From Anisakis pegreffii (taxonomy: Eukaryota; Nematoda; Chromadorea; Rhabditida; Anisakidae): 64,000 nucleotides of DNA. The notes below the pieces were generated by a model. That model made no database searches, was not told the DNA's origin, and was given only the letters and a program-made list of their open reading frames with translations. Made by a program: the position numbers and the translations under genes. The first letter of the stretch is position 1. The number at the start of each line of letters is the position of its first letter. Positions 36,501-46,990 of this stretch are shown here, piece by piece. The stretch spans positions 1 to 64,000 of the forward strand of contig JAPYMA010000895.1 in assembly GCA_035041965.1 (NCBI GenBank). The letters run 5' to 3'.

Positions 36501-38521
36501 GACATTTAAATTTTCACAAATAGGAAATCATCTGCATAATATTCATGAGGAACAACTTTTTGGATGATAGAATCTCTGTCGATGAGCAAATCATCAGGGA
36601 GCGGGAGGGTGAACTCCGATGGAGAAGCTGTGGCAGCAGATTGGCTAGGGGGAAGCCTTCATCAGGAGCAATTCGTCAGAGGGAGAACCCTGACCAAAAA
36701 GTCGACGAACACCTCTGCGTCGAGAGTGTCGCACTTTAACGAACATTACCTCTGCAGTTAACTATTCAATATTCAGCGACACATGAAATGGAAACGATGC
36801 GAGCAAAATGTGTCGAATTTTTTGAATTCAAAAATCCCGAGCACTTTGTTCATCATTCTTGGAAATGAACTACTCAAAATCATTTGCTTTATGAGGTAAA
36901 TTGTGATTTTTCATTGGATACGGATTTGATTATTTTCATTTTTTTGTTCAAAGAATTTGAGTGCATTCTAGTTGCCAAAGCAACACAAAAAGCACAACAA
37001 ATTAGGCTGTCTGAGAAGACCCCCATAATTCCGAGCACTCTTGTGATTGCAGGTTTCAGGGGATCGTTGGTACAATCAATCATTTTCATTGGCATTATCC
37101 GAACCAATGTCTTCCGCAAACTGATGCTTCACATTCACATCAACGAGTGGTCCGATCCTCTGATAAACATTTTAACGTTTGTATTGCTGTCGTTTTGTTC
37201 TCAATCATAGTTTCAAAGTAAACTGTCAAAGACGCAAATTGATATGATTTAAACTGATATGATTCACTGATTCATGTCAGTTAAGCTGAAAACGATTGGT
37301 GCACTGAGTAGTTGTAGACGGTGAATGTCTTCTCGAAATAGTAAAATGTCATGTAAATACATTGGAGCCGTTACGGCAGTGATATGCAAAGAGACCGCCG
37401 ACTGGACTCATCAATGCACGCGATCAACACAAAGGACGCTGCAACGCACGAGATGTCAAACGAGCATTTTGAAATGTCATAATCGGTGTGAAAGATTGAT
37501 AACAGAGAAATTTTGCGAAAAATATATCAGATATGACAAACGTACTGAACGCGATCACTCCATGAATATGCACAATTCCCATCGGTGAAGTAAACTGCCT
37601 TAGTTTACGCAGTTTATCTTACCAAATTATCTGTCAAACTGTAATATCTGCGATGATGATGCATCGCTTTTGATATTTGGAGACAAAAATTTCAGTGCTG
37701 TAGCCAGAGGCTGATGAATGAAATCAGTAATAAAGTGCTATCATGCGACCGGAGCGAATCAACAGAATTGCGACGCAAACGTAGATTCTTGCTGCAGAAA
37801 TTCATTGTTCTCGTCGATAATTGACGCTTTCGAGAAATTTTCATCAGATCGAAGTTCCCAATGAATCAGTAAATTTTGTCGGCAGTTTGTTAAGAGATCA
37901 TGCACGCCATTAGAAGCAATACTACGCATGAAGCTCACTCATCAATTTTAGACTGGAAATCTGCCTGAATCCTTGTAAGATGACATCATTAGTTGAAATA
38001 GGTGCTTCTAGTTAATTGAGTTAAACTCTATTTTGTTTCAAGCACTTTTCATTCAGTTCTGTTCCTGAAGTTCTCTCAAGAATGTCTGATATCCATGGAG
38101 AACTTCTGTGGCATTCGGAGCGGAATAATCCGCTCAGAATGCCACTAAAGAGAGATAGATGAATGCAGATATGGTGATTGAAGAAGATGGCATACCGAAG
38201 ACAAGTTCGGATTGCGAGTATTAGGTGTTAACACTTCATCACAGAGAATCTGCTTCAATGTGAGCGTTTTTCTAGTGACATCAACTAAACAATGCACTGA
38301 CAATAATATTACTGAGAAAAGATTAATTCTCACTTAAACACGAGAAAACACACAGGAATATGGAAAAGGAGAATTGATCAACGAACAAAGCGTGAAATGA
38401 GGCAAAAATTAGTTGAAGATTTGTTACAGCAGTAAGTATAGTGAGTGTAACTAAACGAACCTCTTTTGTTGAACGGCCGCACTCGTATGGCCACCTTCAC
38501 TTTTTCATCGTCATTAGCCAT
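15188..38521 (-). CDS. klp-4: Kinesin-3 motor of the KIF13 type (klp-4 orthologue), about 41 exons
   Basis: A plus-end-directed microtubule motor that carries vesicle cargo, including receptors in neurons in studied animals. Forty exons were placed between 38521 and 16345 with every splice phase matching, giving 1,544 residues; a probable 41st exon lies at 15188-15560. Order: motor (about residues 1-345), neck coiled coil, FHA domain (about 430-560), stalk, KIF1/KIF13 conserved regions and a Ser-rich tail. Human KIF13A/B have about 1,800 residues and C. elegans KLP-4 somewhat under 1,600, so length fits. KIF13 is favoured over unc-104/KIF1A by the FHA sequence ([20 protein letters not shown]), by the LPKEH motif region and by the tail motif RLRQEVAI; no PH domain was seen. 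No CAP-Gly motif, found in KIF13B, was seen either. The start ATG at 38521 has an in-frame TGA two codons upstream. The 3' end is unresolved. Confidence 0.96.
16345..24004 (-). CDS. klp-4: klp-4 exons 32-40: C-terminal conserved block and Ser-rich tail
   Basis: Exons: 23909-24004, 23687-23806, 23314-23367, 22949-23049, 22760-22873, 22435-22534, 20120-20237, 17026-17111, 16345-16425. Exons 32-33 hold [14 protein letters not shown] and [14 protein letters not shown], exon 35 [15 protein letters not shown] and exon 36 [16 protein letters not shown], all clear KIF13 signatures. Exon 37 carries [12 protein letters not shown], a short basic Ser motif also present in KIF13B (SRRSISSPNVN), a plausible kinase or 14-3-3 site. 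Exons 38-40 are Ser/Thr-rich without a recognised domain; they rest on splice signals and phase continuity, so they are less certain. Exon 34 ends with a GC donor. Intron 37 carries a hAT-like element. Confidence 0.85.
20402..21541. mobile_element. hAT-like element inside klp-4 intron 37
   Basis: The element is 1,140 bp with 11-bp inverted ends TAGGGTTTGCA and TGCAAACCCTA. The flanks are GTCCGAAC (20394-20401) and GTCTGAAT (21542-21549): an 8-bp duplication with two C/T differences. TAGGG fits the hAT end rule YARNG, and both copies fit the nTnnnnAn target pattern of Ac-like hATs. Subterminal AATCCCGGGAT-type words recur at both ends, as expected for transposase-binding sites. The longest internal frame (20540-20824, plus) has 94 codons and shows no transposase motif, so it is non-autonomous. 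It lies wholly within an intron. Confidence 0.75.
25005..27605 (-). CDS. klp-4: klp-4 exons 23-31: KIF1/KIF13 central beta-rich region
   Basis: Exons: 27450-27605, 27156-27335, 26859-27023, 26539-26676, 26226-26335, 25976-26096, 25602-25744, 25237-25292, 25005-25129. Recognisable blocks in order: [96 protein letters not shown]; and [10 protein letters not shown]. These correspond to the DUF3694-type region shared by kinesin-3 motors and implicated in cargo or adaptor binding. Every junction keeps phase, and each block appears in the same order as in mammalian KIF13B, so no exon appears to be missing here. Confidence 0.93.
27755..29906 (-). CDS. klp-4: klp-4 exons 16-22: stalk and first conserved KIF13 regions
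   Basis: Exons: 29829-29906, 29471-29541, 29204-29347, 28742-28916, 28454-28587, 28056-28161, 27755-27850. Exons 16-17 encode helices rich in Glu, Gln and Lys (coiled coil). Exon 18 is Pro/Gly/Thr rich ([20 protein letters not shown]), a flexible linker with possible proline-directed phosphorylation sites. Exons 19-20 carry the KIF13 blocks [20 protein letters not shown] and [11 protein letters not shown]. Exon 21 is an acidic, Ser-rich insert ([20 protein letters not shown]) that would sit between conserved blocks. Exon 22 matches the KIF13 block [14 protein letters not shown] almost residue for residue. Confidence 0.93.
30098..31268 (-). CDS. klp-4: klp-4 exons 12-15: neck coiled coil and FHA domain
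   Basis: Exons: 31155-31268, 30800-30934, 30510-30688, 30098-30278. Exon 12 encodes a charged helix ([20 protein letters not shown]) that fits the neck coil which dimerises or folds back on the motor; its exact acceptor (31268 or 31259) is uncertain. Exons 13-15 encode the FHA fold from [16 protein letters not shown] through [10 protein letters not shown] to [15 protein letters not shown] domains usually bind phosphothreonine peptides or, in kinesin-3, neck coils and adaptors. The segment between strands ([20 protein letters not shown]) is longer than in mammalian KIF13. Confidence 0.93.
31467..38521 (-). CDS. klp-4: klp-4 exons 1-11: kinesin motor domain and neck
   Basis: Exons: 38461-38521, 36046-36118, 35706-35776, 35384-35476, 34974-35154, 33852-33939, 33188-33322, 32581-32693, 32298-32402, 31965-32063, 31467-31602. 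The protein begins [20 protein letters not shown]. The ATP-binding P-loop GQTGSGKS is residues 97-104 and is split between exons 4 and 5. Switch I is NAESSRSH (210-217) and switch II is DLAGSE (247-252); all residues needed for ATP hydrolysis are present. The KIF13-type [14 protein letters not shown] and [20 protein letters not shown] stretches follow. Exon 11 ([20 protein letters not shown]) starts the neck. The positively charged K-loop of KIF1A at loop 12 is replaced by a short SHSHSGKQK segment, as expected for KIF13-like motors. Confidence 0.96.
38108..38145. repeat. Short hairpin in klp-4 intron 1
   Basis: GTGGCATTCGGAGCGGA pairs with TCCGCTCAGAATGCCAC across a 4-base ATAA loop: 17 pairs with a single G/A mismatch. 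It is GC-richer than the intron around it. No flanking duplication was seen. Confidence 0.85.
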
Positions 38522-41500
38522 TATTCAAGCGAAATATTCAGCGAACAATTGCAGATATCGAGTATCAGAATGAATGCGTTCAAAAATAACAACAAAATAA
38601 AACATCAGATGTAAAGTTGTGAATTGCAGTCGCTTGGAGTGCAGTGAATATGTTGCTGTGAGTATACAAATATCGGATTGTTCAAGCACAAATATCGAAT
38701 GCTTCCCTTTTTTTCCGAAATAAAACCATCGACTTAATGAGAATCAGACAATGTAATCACCAATTCGAATTGATGATTTTGATCCTGAAACGACTTCATC
38801 TCATCAGCACAAATCCGGATGCAATTATACGAGATTCGCATAACGGAAAAGGCGGTCATCGAAGTGAAACATGACATGAAACTGCAAATTGTTTGCGTAC
38901 ATGCCAAGAGTTTCATCCGCATTTCACAACCTAAGCAGTCAACATAATCTAATTAATGTGGATATCAATGGAAGCGATCCACAGCCATTGAACAAGTTGA
39001 ATGCTATTTGCACTAAACTATGGCTGAATGACAAACGCCTCTTGAAAAGTGATGATTGGAAAAATTTATTACCACATCTGCACGCTGGGTAAATAAATTC
39101 ATCGATTTCACTTTCATTCGAAAACAGCTCGGTGTATTTCTGTTGAGGAATGACGATTCGTTTCGATGGAAAACAGCCCAATTTGAAAAAAAAAGCTTGC
39201 AAATGGCTTCTCATAATTGTGTTTTTTGAAAACATCTCGATTGAGAATGTTTGAGTTTGAACTTTTTCTGAGACTTTAACTAATCACAAAATGATGAGTG
39301 AAACGATATTAACCGAATGGAAAAGATATCGTATGAATGAGTTGTTAAAAAAGCTTCATACAAGACGGCGATTTGACAATGTGAAAACAATAACGATTGC
39401 AAGTTTAAGTTGAGAAGAAAGGTGAAATGCAGTTGAAAAATGAATATAATAGCACAATAAGTTGGGTATTGAAAATGGTTTCCGTCGACTTTCTCGAAAG
39501 AGTGGATTCAACATACCACAATATGCGATTATTTGAAAGGCGTTTGAGAAGAAAATGAATGAGAGAGGAGCTATTTGCATGTAAAAATGCGTTATTGATG
39601 AGAGAGCATTGTGAATGTAACGTTTCAAAGCCATCAGATCTAATCAAAGATTAACGTTCAAAGCTAGCGACACATGGAGTTTGTTGTTTTTATACATCTA
39701 TTTCATCAAAAGGACGTATTCAGTGAACCGAACGAATGCATAAAAGTCATCCTTCGGTTTTGCTTCCATAAACAACCACCAATCTCTCTTCATCCTCATA
39801 TACAATTCGTCGATCTTCAAATCATTCCTTGAATTAAAAACGAAAACACTTGCATGCATGCACATCCACATCGTTTATACCTGCATATGTCAACGTACAT
39901 CGCTTTAATTAGTTTCATTTTCAAGTTAATTAAAATAATACACTTCAGTGGAAACAAACTTGTAATTATGCGCTTCATTGAACATCGTACATCCTCACAA
40001 AGCTTCAAACCAATGTCAACTAGTGCGATATTAATTTGTCAGAAGAAACTTAAATGAAAAATGGAACAACTGCAGTGTTATGTCTACCTAGAACGAGCCC
40101 CAGTCTCCAATTCATCTTGCTCGTGACGGCTGTAAAAGATTTCTCAGACAATTGCATGACAAACTGATGTTTTTAAATTCATGAAAATCATCGCATGGAA
40201 ACGCGAATAAAAGCAATTGGGAAATTGGCTGCAAAAATAACATAAAACAAATGAGCGAAAATGAGCCATACATTGATAAGGGTTGATGTCTACTTAATAA
40301 TCATTACTCCTTCCAAAATTGTCACGAAATCTCACTCATCCAAATATGCAAAGACTGCACTAATCAATCGCTTTATGTATGATGATAAAGTGACAGGTGA
40401 TCATCAAGATTGTCAAAGCTTACGATAAAATACGACACGATGTAAGTATCTAAACACGTAACTGTGAATATACGTTCATCCGAGCCACCTTCAATACGCA
40501 CATAAATATTTACAAGTGCAGATGGCACGAATGCACCAGACGATGGCTTCATCAGATGTTCGGAATAACTCATTTGCAGGTGCTGAAGAACGAAATTATT
40601 GTATTGTTGTGATGAAGAATGAACGAGTAGGACGCAGTGCAGCTCTAGGATTGTATGTGTGGATGGCGTATTTCAGAGGCAATTGACATGCGCGAAAGAT
40701 GGATAGCAGTTGGATGTTTGGAGTGAATACATAAATCAGTTCTTGATTAATTCCTCTCAACGCTATCACGAATGCGTGCATGCTTCTGAACTTAAAGCAT
40801 ATTCACATGAAGCGCTCGCGGCACCGACACTATGCGAACAACGAGAATATCGTATGGATGTGACTGCATTTATAGTGATGAACATAATGATTAGTGGTTC
40901 AGAATAAGAGTTGTTGCGCTGGTCATAATCACGAATATTAGCGTAATCATGACAAAAAAATTCATTAGTAACGGACTGATGTTCTTTTGAGATGTGACCG
41001 TGTTTTGAGAAGGTACACAATTACGAACGATAAGAGGGAGCAGAACGCTTCGAGGACACTACTTCGATCGCATGAGGCGAAGAAATTAATTTCGATGACA
41101 GAATGGATCACGGATTAAAAAGGAATGAGTACATGAAATTCGATAATCCAGACGATTCTTGAACACTTTTAATCAGATGTCTGAAGTCGTCTGAACGTTT
41201 AGACGATCAAAGAACGTTCGCAATTGCTCTCAGCTTTTCATCACTTGATGTCATCGTTGGCTCTGCTCTCATGCTTGTCTTCATCCATGAGGTGAGGTTA
41301 ATGATTTCACATTTTCATCGATGATTGCGTTGAAGGTGATGCTAGCCACAAATATCAATTTGATATCCATTTTTTTGAAAGCTGCATTTTGGTTTGCTTC
41401 ATGTTTTGAGACACTTTCAGAATGTGTTCAATCTGAGGTCAATGGAGGCAATCGCTATAGACGTATTTTTCAGATAGTAGTATCAAAGATATGACGACCA

Positions 41501-44500
41501 GTTCCATGAAGAACGTCACAAACAATCGCGAAAAATGCGATAAACATGAGCACGTTTATTAGATCATTTGGAAGTAATAGAGCGATGAGGTCGTATTCAG
41601 AAATATAGAACGCATCAATGGATGCGGACAACAGCCATTACATTCAATCAAATGAAACTGGCAATGACGCTATTTATGTGAATGAATGTACCGGAAGGCA
41701 TGAGTATGAGGATGTAGTTTCGTGGTCGTTGGATGAATCAACAGGTTAAGTAAGCATTTGGTGATGGTTTTGTGACATTTAGTCAAGAAGACAACCGCAA
41801 AGGTAGGTTAGGTAACGGATCGTTGATGCGATTAGTTCAATACCGCTAAATAACGACTGATATGACCAGACATAATACAAGAACTTCACTGCATAATAAT
41901 CGCGCAACTGAATGATTTCTTTCGGCGAAGAGGGCTATTCGTTATTACAGAGAAGAATGTAAAATAAGTGAGCGAAGTGATAACGTAAAATCTTGGAAAC
42001 AACTTGAAAATCTTACACCATCTCGATCACGCTCTCGCTTAACAAAGAGTGCCAATATCCAGGAATGCCAGTAAGAAATCGAAATGTCAGTAGCGTATTT
42101 TCATATGAAATATTCGCCTCTGTTACGCTTTTGGCGAACCAAAGGCGAATCTGTCAAACAGCAATTGAGGAACGCCGCGGCATGGCGGCTATGTGCCTGT
42201 TATCAGCTCGAATTTGTGAGCTCATGAGATGCCGTGACGATCACGTATCGCTGACATTACGAATGCCAAAAGTGTCGTTTTGTAAGCATAACAAAAATGT
42301 CCGAATTATGGCATAGCAAACAGAGGAAAGCAATCAGAAGCGAAATGGTGAGGAGGACATTGAAGTTGTTTTTCTTGGTACTGAATATAAACATTCAAAG
42401 ACGAGTGATGAAATTCGAGAGCAAATAAAATCGCTTAAACAAATAGGAACAAAATTTGTTTTCAAATAAGTGCGAACCATCTGTTTACGAGGAAATAGGT
42501 GCTGGTTAAGAAACTATACTGGTAATGGTGGTGCTAATCAGATGAATCCACAAATAGCGATTTGTTTGAGGTGTATTTATTTGTAAGTTCTCGAAACAAA
42601 TATCTACAAGAATCACGGCAAAGCGATAAGTCGGAATGGGAAAAGAAAGGACGAAAAATAGCAGCGATCGACAGGAAAAACATAAGCGTTTCAGTGGAAA
42701 AGAGACTGTATCACAAAGATAAAACATGGCATGACCTCGTTGTCACAGTGGTACTCATTTTGCTAGTTAAATGCAACAGCTGAACGTTGTTATGGATGTC
42801 ATAAAGTGGCTTTCTGGGATCACAATAAGCAGCACAACTGGCTAACGTGGCTAGCTGTGGAATGGAAATGGAGGAGGAATGAAAAGCAAATTCTGAAGGG
42901 ACGAAAGAATCGATTTGATGCAACGTTATTAGATGAAGTGATGAGATGTTGTAGTTTGGGGAGTGGGATGTATGAATGTTGTGCTTATGGTGGGACAGAT
43001 TCAAGCACGGCTATGGTAGGATTCATGAAATGTAAGGCACATGGAGAGATGTAGAATTATCAATCATACAAGCATGTGTAATCAGTTATTGCACGATACA
43101 ACTTCAAATTAGCATCATCGGAAAGCGATCGTTATTACGTTCCGTGCAACTTCATAAGTGTGCATTAGTCATCTGAACATTATAGCACACTCAAATCAAT
43201 ACATTCTCATGAACATCTTTATTGCCGTCTCAACAATAAACATTCTTCTTCCTCATTTTCATGCGTTTTTTTTTGCTGAATACACTTCGGTTTTTCTGTT
43301 CAGATGGATCATGTAGCATGGATGGGTGAATGAATGAGAGAATGAATGCACGGACGGATGCAGTGCGTGCATCTATCCAACACCAAATAATTTTCAGCTA
43401 TAAAGTAATTCGCTCGATCGCAGAAAAGATGTCGCTTTCTTTTAGTGTTACGTATTCGATAAGCTTTGACAAAATCGATATAAAACCGCCAACGAAATGG
43501 TGCGCATTGCTTCATTACGACTAAATTTATTTCATATTACACTTCTTCAATTCAATCTAGCTGAAGCCAGCAACGCTTTCCCATCAATGCCGCAAAACAG
43601 TTGGGTGTTGAGCTGATTAAACTGATGCATGATATTTTGAAGAATAAATCAAATATTGCATATCAGCTCTCACTGCTTTCATATGCACCCATGAAATCGG
43701 GTTTATGATATTTCTGAAGCGTTCTCGTTGCGCCATTTTTGTTCACAAAATAGGCGACAAGTAGGAACGAGCCTAGGGGGAATGAAAATTGAATGGAAAA
43801 AGCGGTGATGATTAACGAAGAGCGAATGCCTCACAAGTGAAATGAATCACCATCAATCAAATGAGAATAGGTAGGTGTCTGTCTTATCAGCGTTGTCTCG
43901 TTTCTGTTTACCCTTATACGTCGGTCTACTGCCCTCCTATATTTTTTGCCGACTCGTAACCGATAATGAGCCATTTTCTTGGGCCGAAATCAACGGATGC
44001 AACGGTAAATGAATCAATAAAACTCACCAACAGAAGCACCGACCGATTAGTATGAACGAAAATTGTGAATGATCGATGCGTGGAAGTTTAGTTGTGGATG
44101 TAAACGTTCACATTTGCACAATGCAGATTTATGGATCCTCCTGATATGTGATCTGATAGTTATTAAATTGCGTACAGTGCACAGAAAATGACTCAATTCG
44201 CAAATAAGAATCGATCTGTTTACTCAAGAGTTTACTATCGCAACGAATATCCACTGAACTGTCGCTAACAAAATAGCTGCCAGCTGAGTTGTGTACACGA
44301 CTGAATCGTAATAACTGCAGCGGCACTCTCGCACCATCGCTATTGAAAAACTCTTGAAAATCTCTGAACAAGAATGATATGGTATGATTATAGGCATGAT
44401 ACGGCAACGGTTTTATTGAATGCATTCACAGTTCTCCATGAGACAATTGCTCCGCCGGATATCATAATTTAAGCCATCAATTATGAGGCATAGCGTCCCG

Positions 44501-46036
44501 TTCAATACGTTGAAGTGGTCTCTATCTCAAGTGGCACAAAATTTCCACGACATAGACTGTAGTGGGTTGCAGACAGCCCTTCCGGCGGTAAATGCAATCA
44601 TAAACTGAAAAATGACTCATCCACTTTCCAGATCGATGTTCAAAAAGCAATCTAAATTGTACGATATTCATGTTTTGTTGGTTTTGTTCAGAAATTTGAT
44701 GATATAATGTAACATTGGCAATGCTTTCTGCATTTTATAGATTGACACACATGAAGAAGTAATAGAAAAATAAGAATTTCAATGGTGAATTTCAAACGTA
44801 ATGTTGAAGAACGTTTCGTTACGAATGTTGAATAGATATTGCGTATTGAGCGCGAAATAAATGGAGTGGACGTGAAATCTATCAGCAAGAAGTGACACAG
44901 TTGCATTGATGAAAGAATTCATGACATGATGGCCAGTGATTATTCAGAGACATCCCTCGATCCAGCATAAAATGACGTGCATGTCCTACTCGCAGCTATC
45001 TCACCAGCAACGACATCACCAAGTTTCATATCGCATATGCCTTTCCATGGACGCTTTCCATTCTGTGACTCAATTCTATCCATTCATGTTGCTCAATCGT
45101 TTTTGCAGCCCCGACGGGTAGGTCCTTGCAGTTTGTTCATGATAACACACTAACACGACGTATTTCATAAGATAGATTGGATTGGACGTATTGCTCTAAG
45201 CTAAGATGGGTAACCATATTCCTTTTTCACACAACTGAAAACATAAACATTCATAATAGACCAGTGCTTCGTGGATGACTGCAAATTTCAGCAAAATATA
45301 GTTAATAAAGTTCTGCAATGAAATCGGCTGATGTGTGAAAAATGGAAACAGAAGTGAAGGGAGGGCGAATGACAAATAACGAAAAAAATATTTTGACAAG
45401 GATATCACGAATCGTTTATTGGCCCAAATCACAAAAGCTGAAAATGATTTCGCAAAATCCCAAACAAGGAAAGAATTTTGTGTTCTAATCCACATATGTA
45501 TGAAGATGAGGAACGATGTCAAGGTTGAGATGAAGTTGTGCAGCATGTTGAGTGCAAGTTATCATGCACTTAGGAATGTTTCTCATTTGTTAATTTGTTT
45601 AGCGAAACAACGAAAGTCATCAACCATCTATTATTTCATGTGATGATTGCAGTAGGAAGAGGGAGATAACGATGCGTTGTGAAAGTTGAGAGTATAAGCA
45701 TCTCGATGGGTTCAAAACACGAAAAAAAAGTAATAAATCAATGCGACATATGCACCATCAATTCAACAATACAATTAGATACATATTGCACGTGAACTGC
45801 ACGACAATTGAGGACTGCTGTTCGAATGTTTTTGGATGGAAACTGATCAAAACACTCGATAACGACTTAGAGTCAATGGTCCTGAAAAGATGCGCGCTGA
45901 GATGTAACACTTAAGGACTTGAAAGACAGCCACTCACAAGTTTTTACAGCTGGAAGTTTTCATTGCATGAATCGCTGCTGCAAGCTGATGTTTTGTGAAA
46001 GCATTATCATTATCACTTCAGTGCACTTTCAAACAA

Positions 46037-46990
46037 AATAACGCCATCATAAATCATTGTTCCAATGTCATTCATCGATCTCACGAATTACATTTTTCAA
46101 TTCTCATAGTCGTTACCAACACATTCATCACTACACAGCGAACACTCATGTTTATGGTGCATGTTAATAATAAAGGAAAACGGATAACAATTCGGCTTGC
46201 AACGTTCCACATAAAAATGCAGTCGAGACCCTTCCAGTACCCGATCAATTCCTCTGAAAATTTCGAATCAGTTTGAGCATGGAGTTTCTTCAGAACCGCC
46301 AACAACTTTTTCGCTGATTTAGGCATTACGGATGATGTGTGAGCAGATCCAGCTGAACTCTCGTTATACAGTGACATCGGGAGCGTAAAGAGAATTTGGA
46401 TGAGAACTGAGAAATGAATTAAAAGTCAGACGAGAGGAATGCGAATCGGCTCACTAAATGACGCCTTTTGGTGCTCCGTTGTCACTTTGTATATCCGTTT
46501 CGATGTATCGATTTGGATGAACTATAAATGGCATAAGCATGCCATCGGTTTTGCGCATTTTCACGTTAAAATGCTATAACAGGATCGAAAAGTTGATAAT
46601 AAAAGATTTTTGGGTTTGCGAAAAAAAACTTGGAAATGTACGAAAATTGCTATTCGATCATAGATTTGTCAGCAAATCGCACTCATCTCGCTCACATAAC
46701 ACGCCATTCACATGCAATCGATGACTTCCTATAATTAAGGTGGTACCACCCAATGTCTGCATTAAACCTAATGTGTAGTCATCATACAAATATAATAAGG
46801 CCATCATAAATCACTGTTCCAATGTCATTCTCCGATCCCACGAATTACCTCCTTCAATTCGCACAGCCATTACCAACACATTCATCAATACACGGCAAGC
46901 AATCATGTTTATGGTGGATGTTAATATTACAGGAAAAAGAATGAAAATTCGCTCAGAAACTTATTCAACTTGCAATGTTTCATGAACAAA
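46037..46990. repeat. Diverged direct repeat, two ~180-bp copies
   Basis: Copies lie at about 46037-46216 and 46794-46990. Shared blocks include GCCATCATAAATCA(T/C)TGTTCC, ATTACCAACACATTCATCA (one base different in copy 1), ATCATGTTTATGG and CTTGCAA(C/T)GTT. Similarity is clear but eroded. The minus-strand frame at 46081-46377 overlaps the first copy, so its 3' half is probably repeat-derived and not coding. Confidence 0.8.

Noticed and set aside
38145..38333. Possible alternative kinesin exon 2 ([13 protein letters not shown])
   Set aside because: It faintly resembles the real exon 2 ([13 protein letters not shown] at 36046-36118), but the only nearby donor gives the wrong phase for exon 3.
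40373..40573. Minus-strand exon-like ORF (YSEHLMKPSSGAFVPSALVN)
   Set aside because: It has a good TTCTTCAG acceptor, but no partner exon and no recognisable family; left as a possible chance frame.
44129..44425. 98-codon minus-strand ORF with a TTCTTGTTCAG acceptor
   Set aside because: It reads like protein but could not be linked to another exon or to any family.
46081..46377. 98-codon minus-strand ORF
   Set aside because: Its 3' half lies in a segment duplicated at about 46794-46990, where the frame is not kept.
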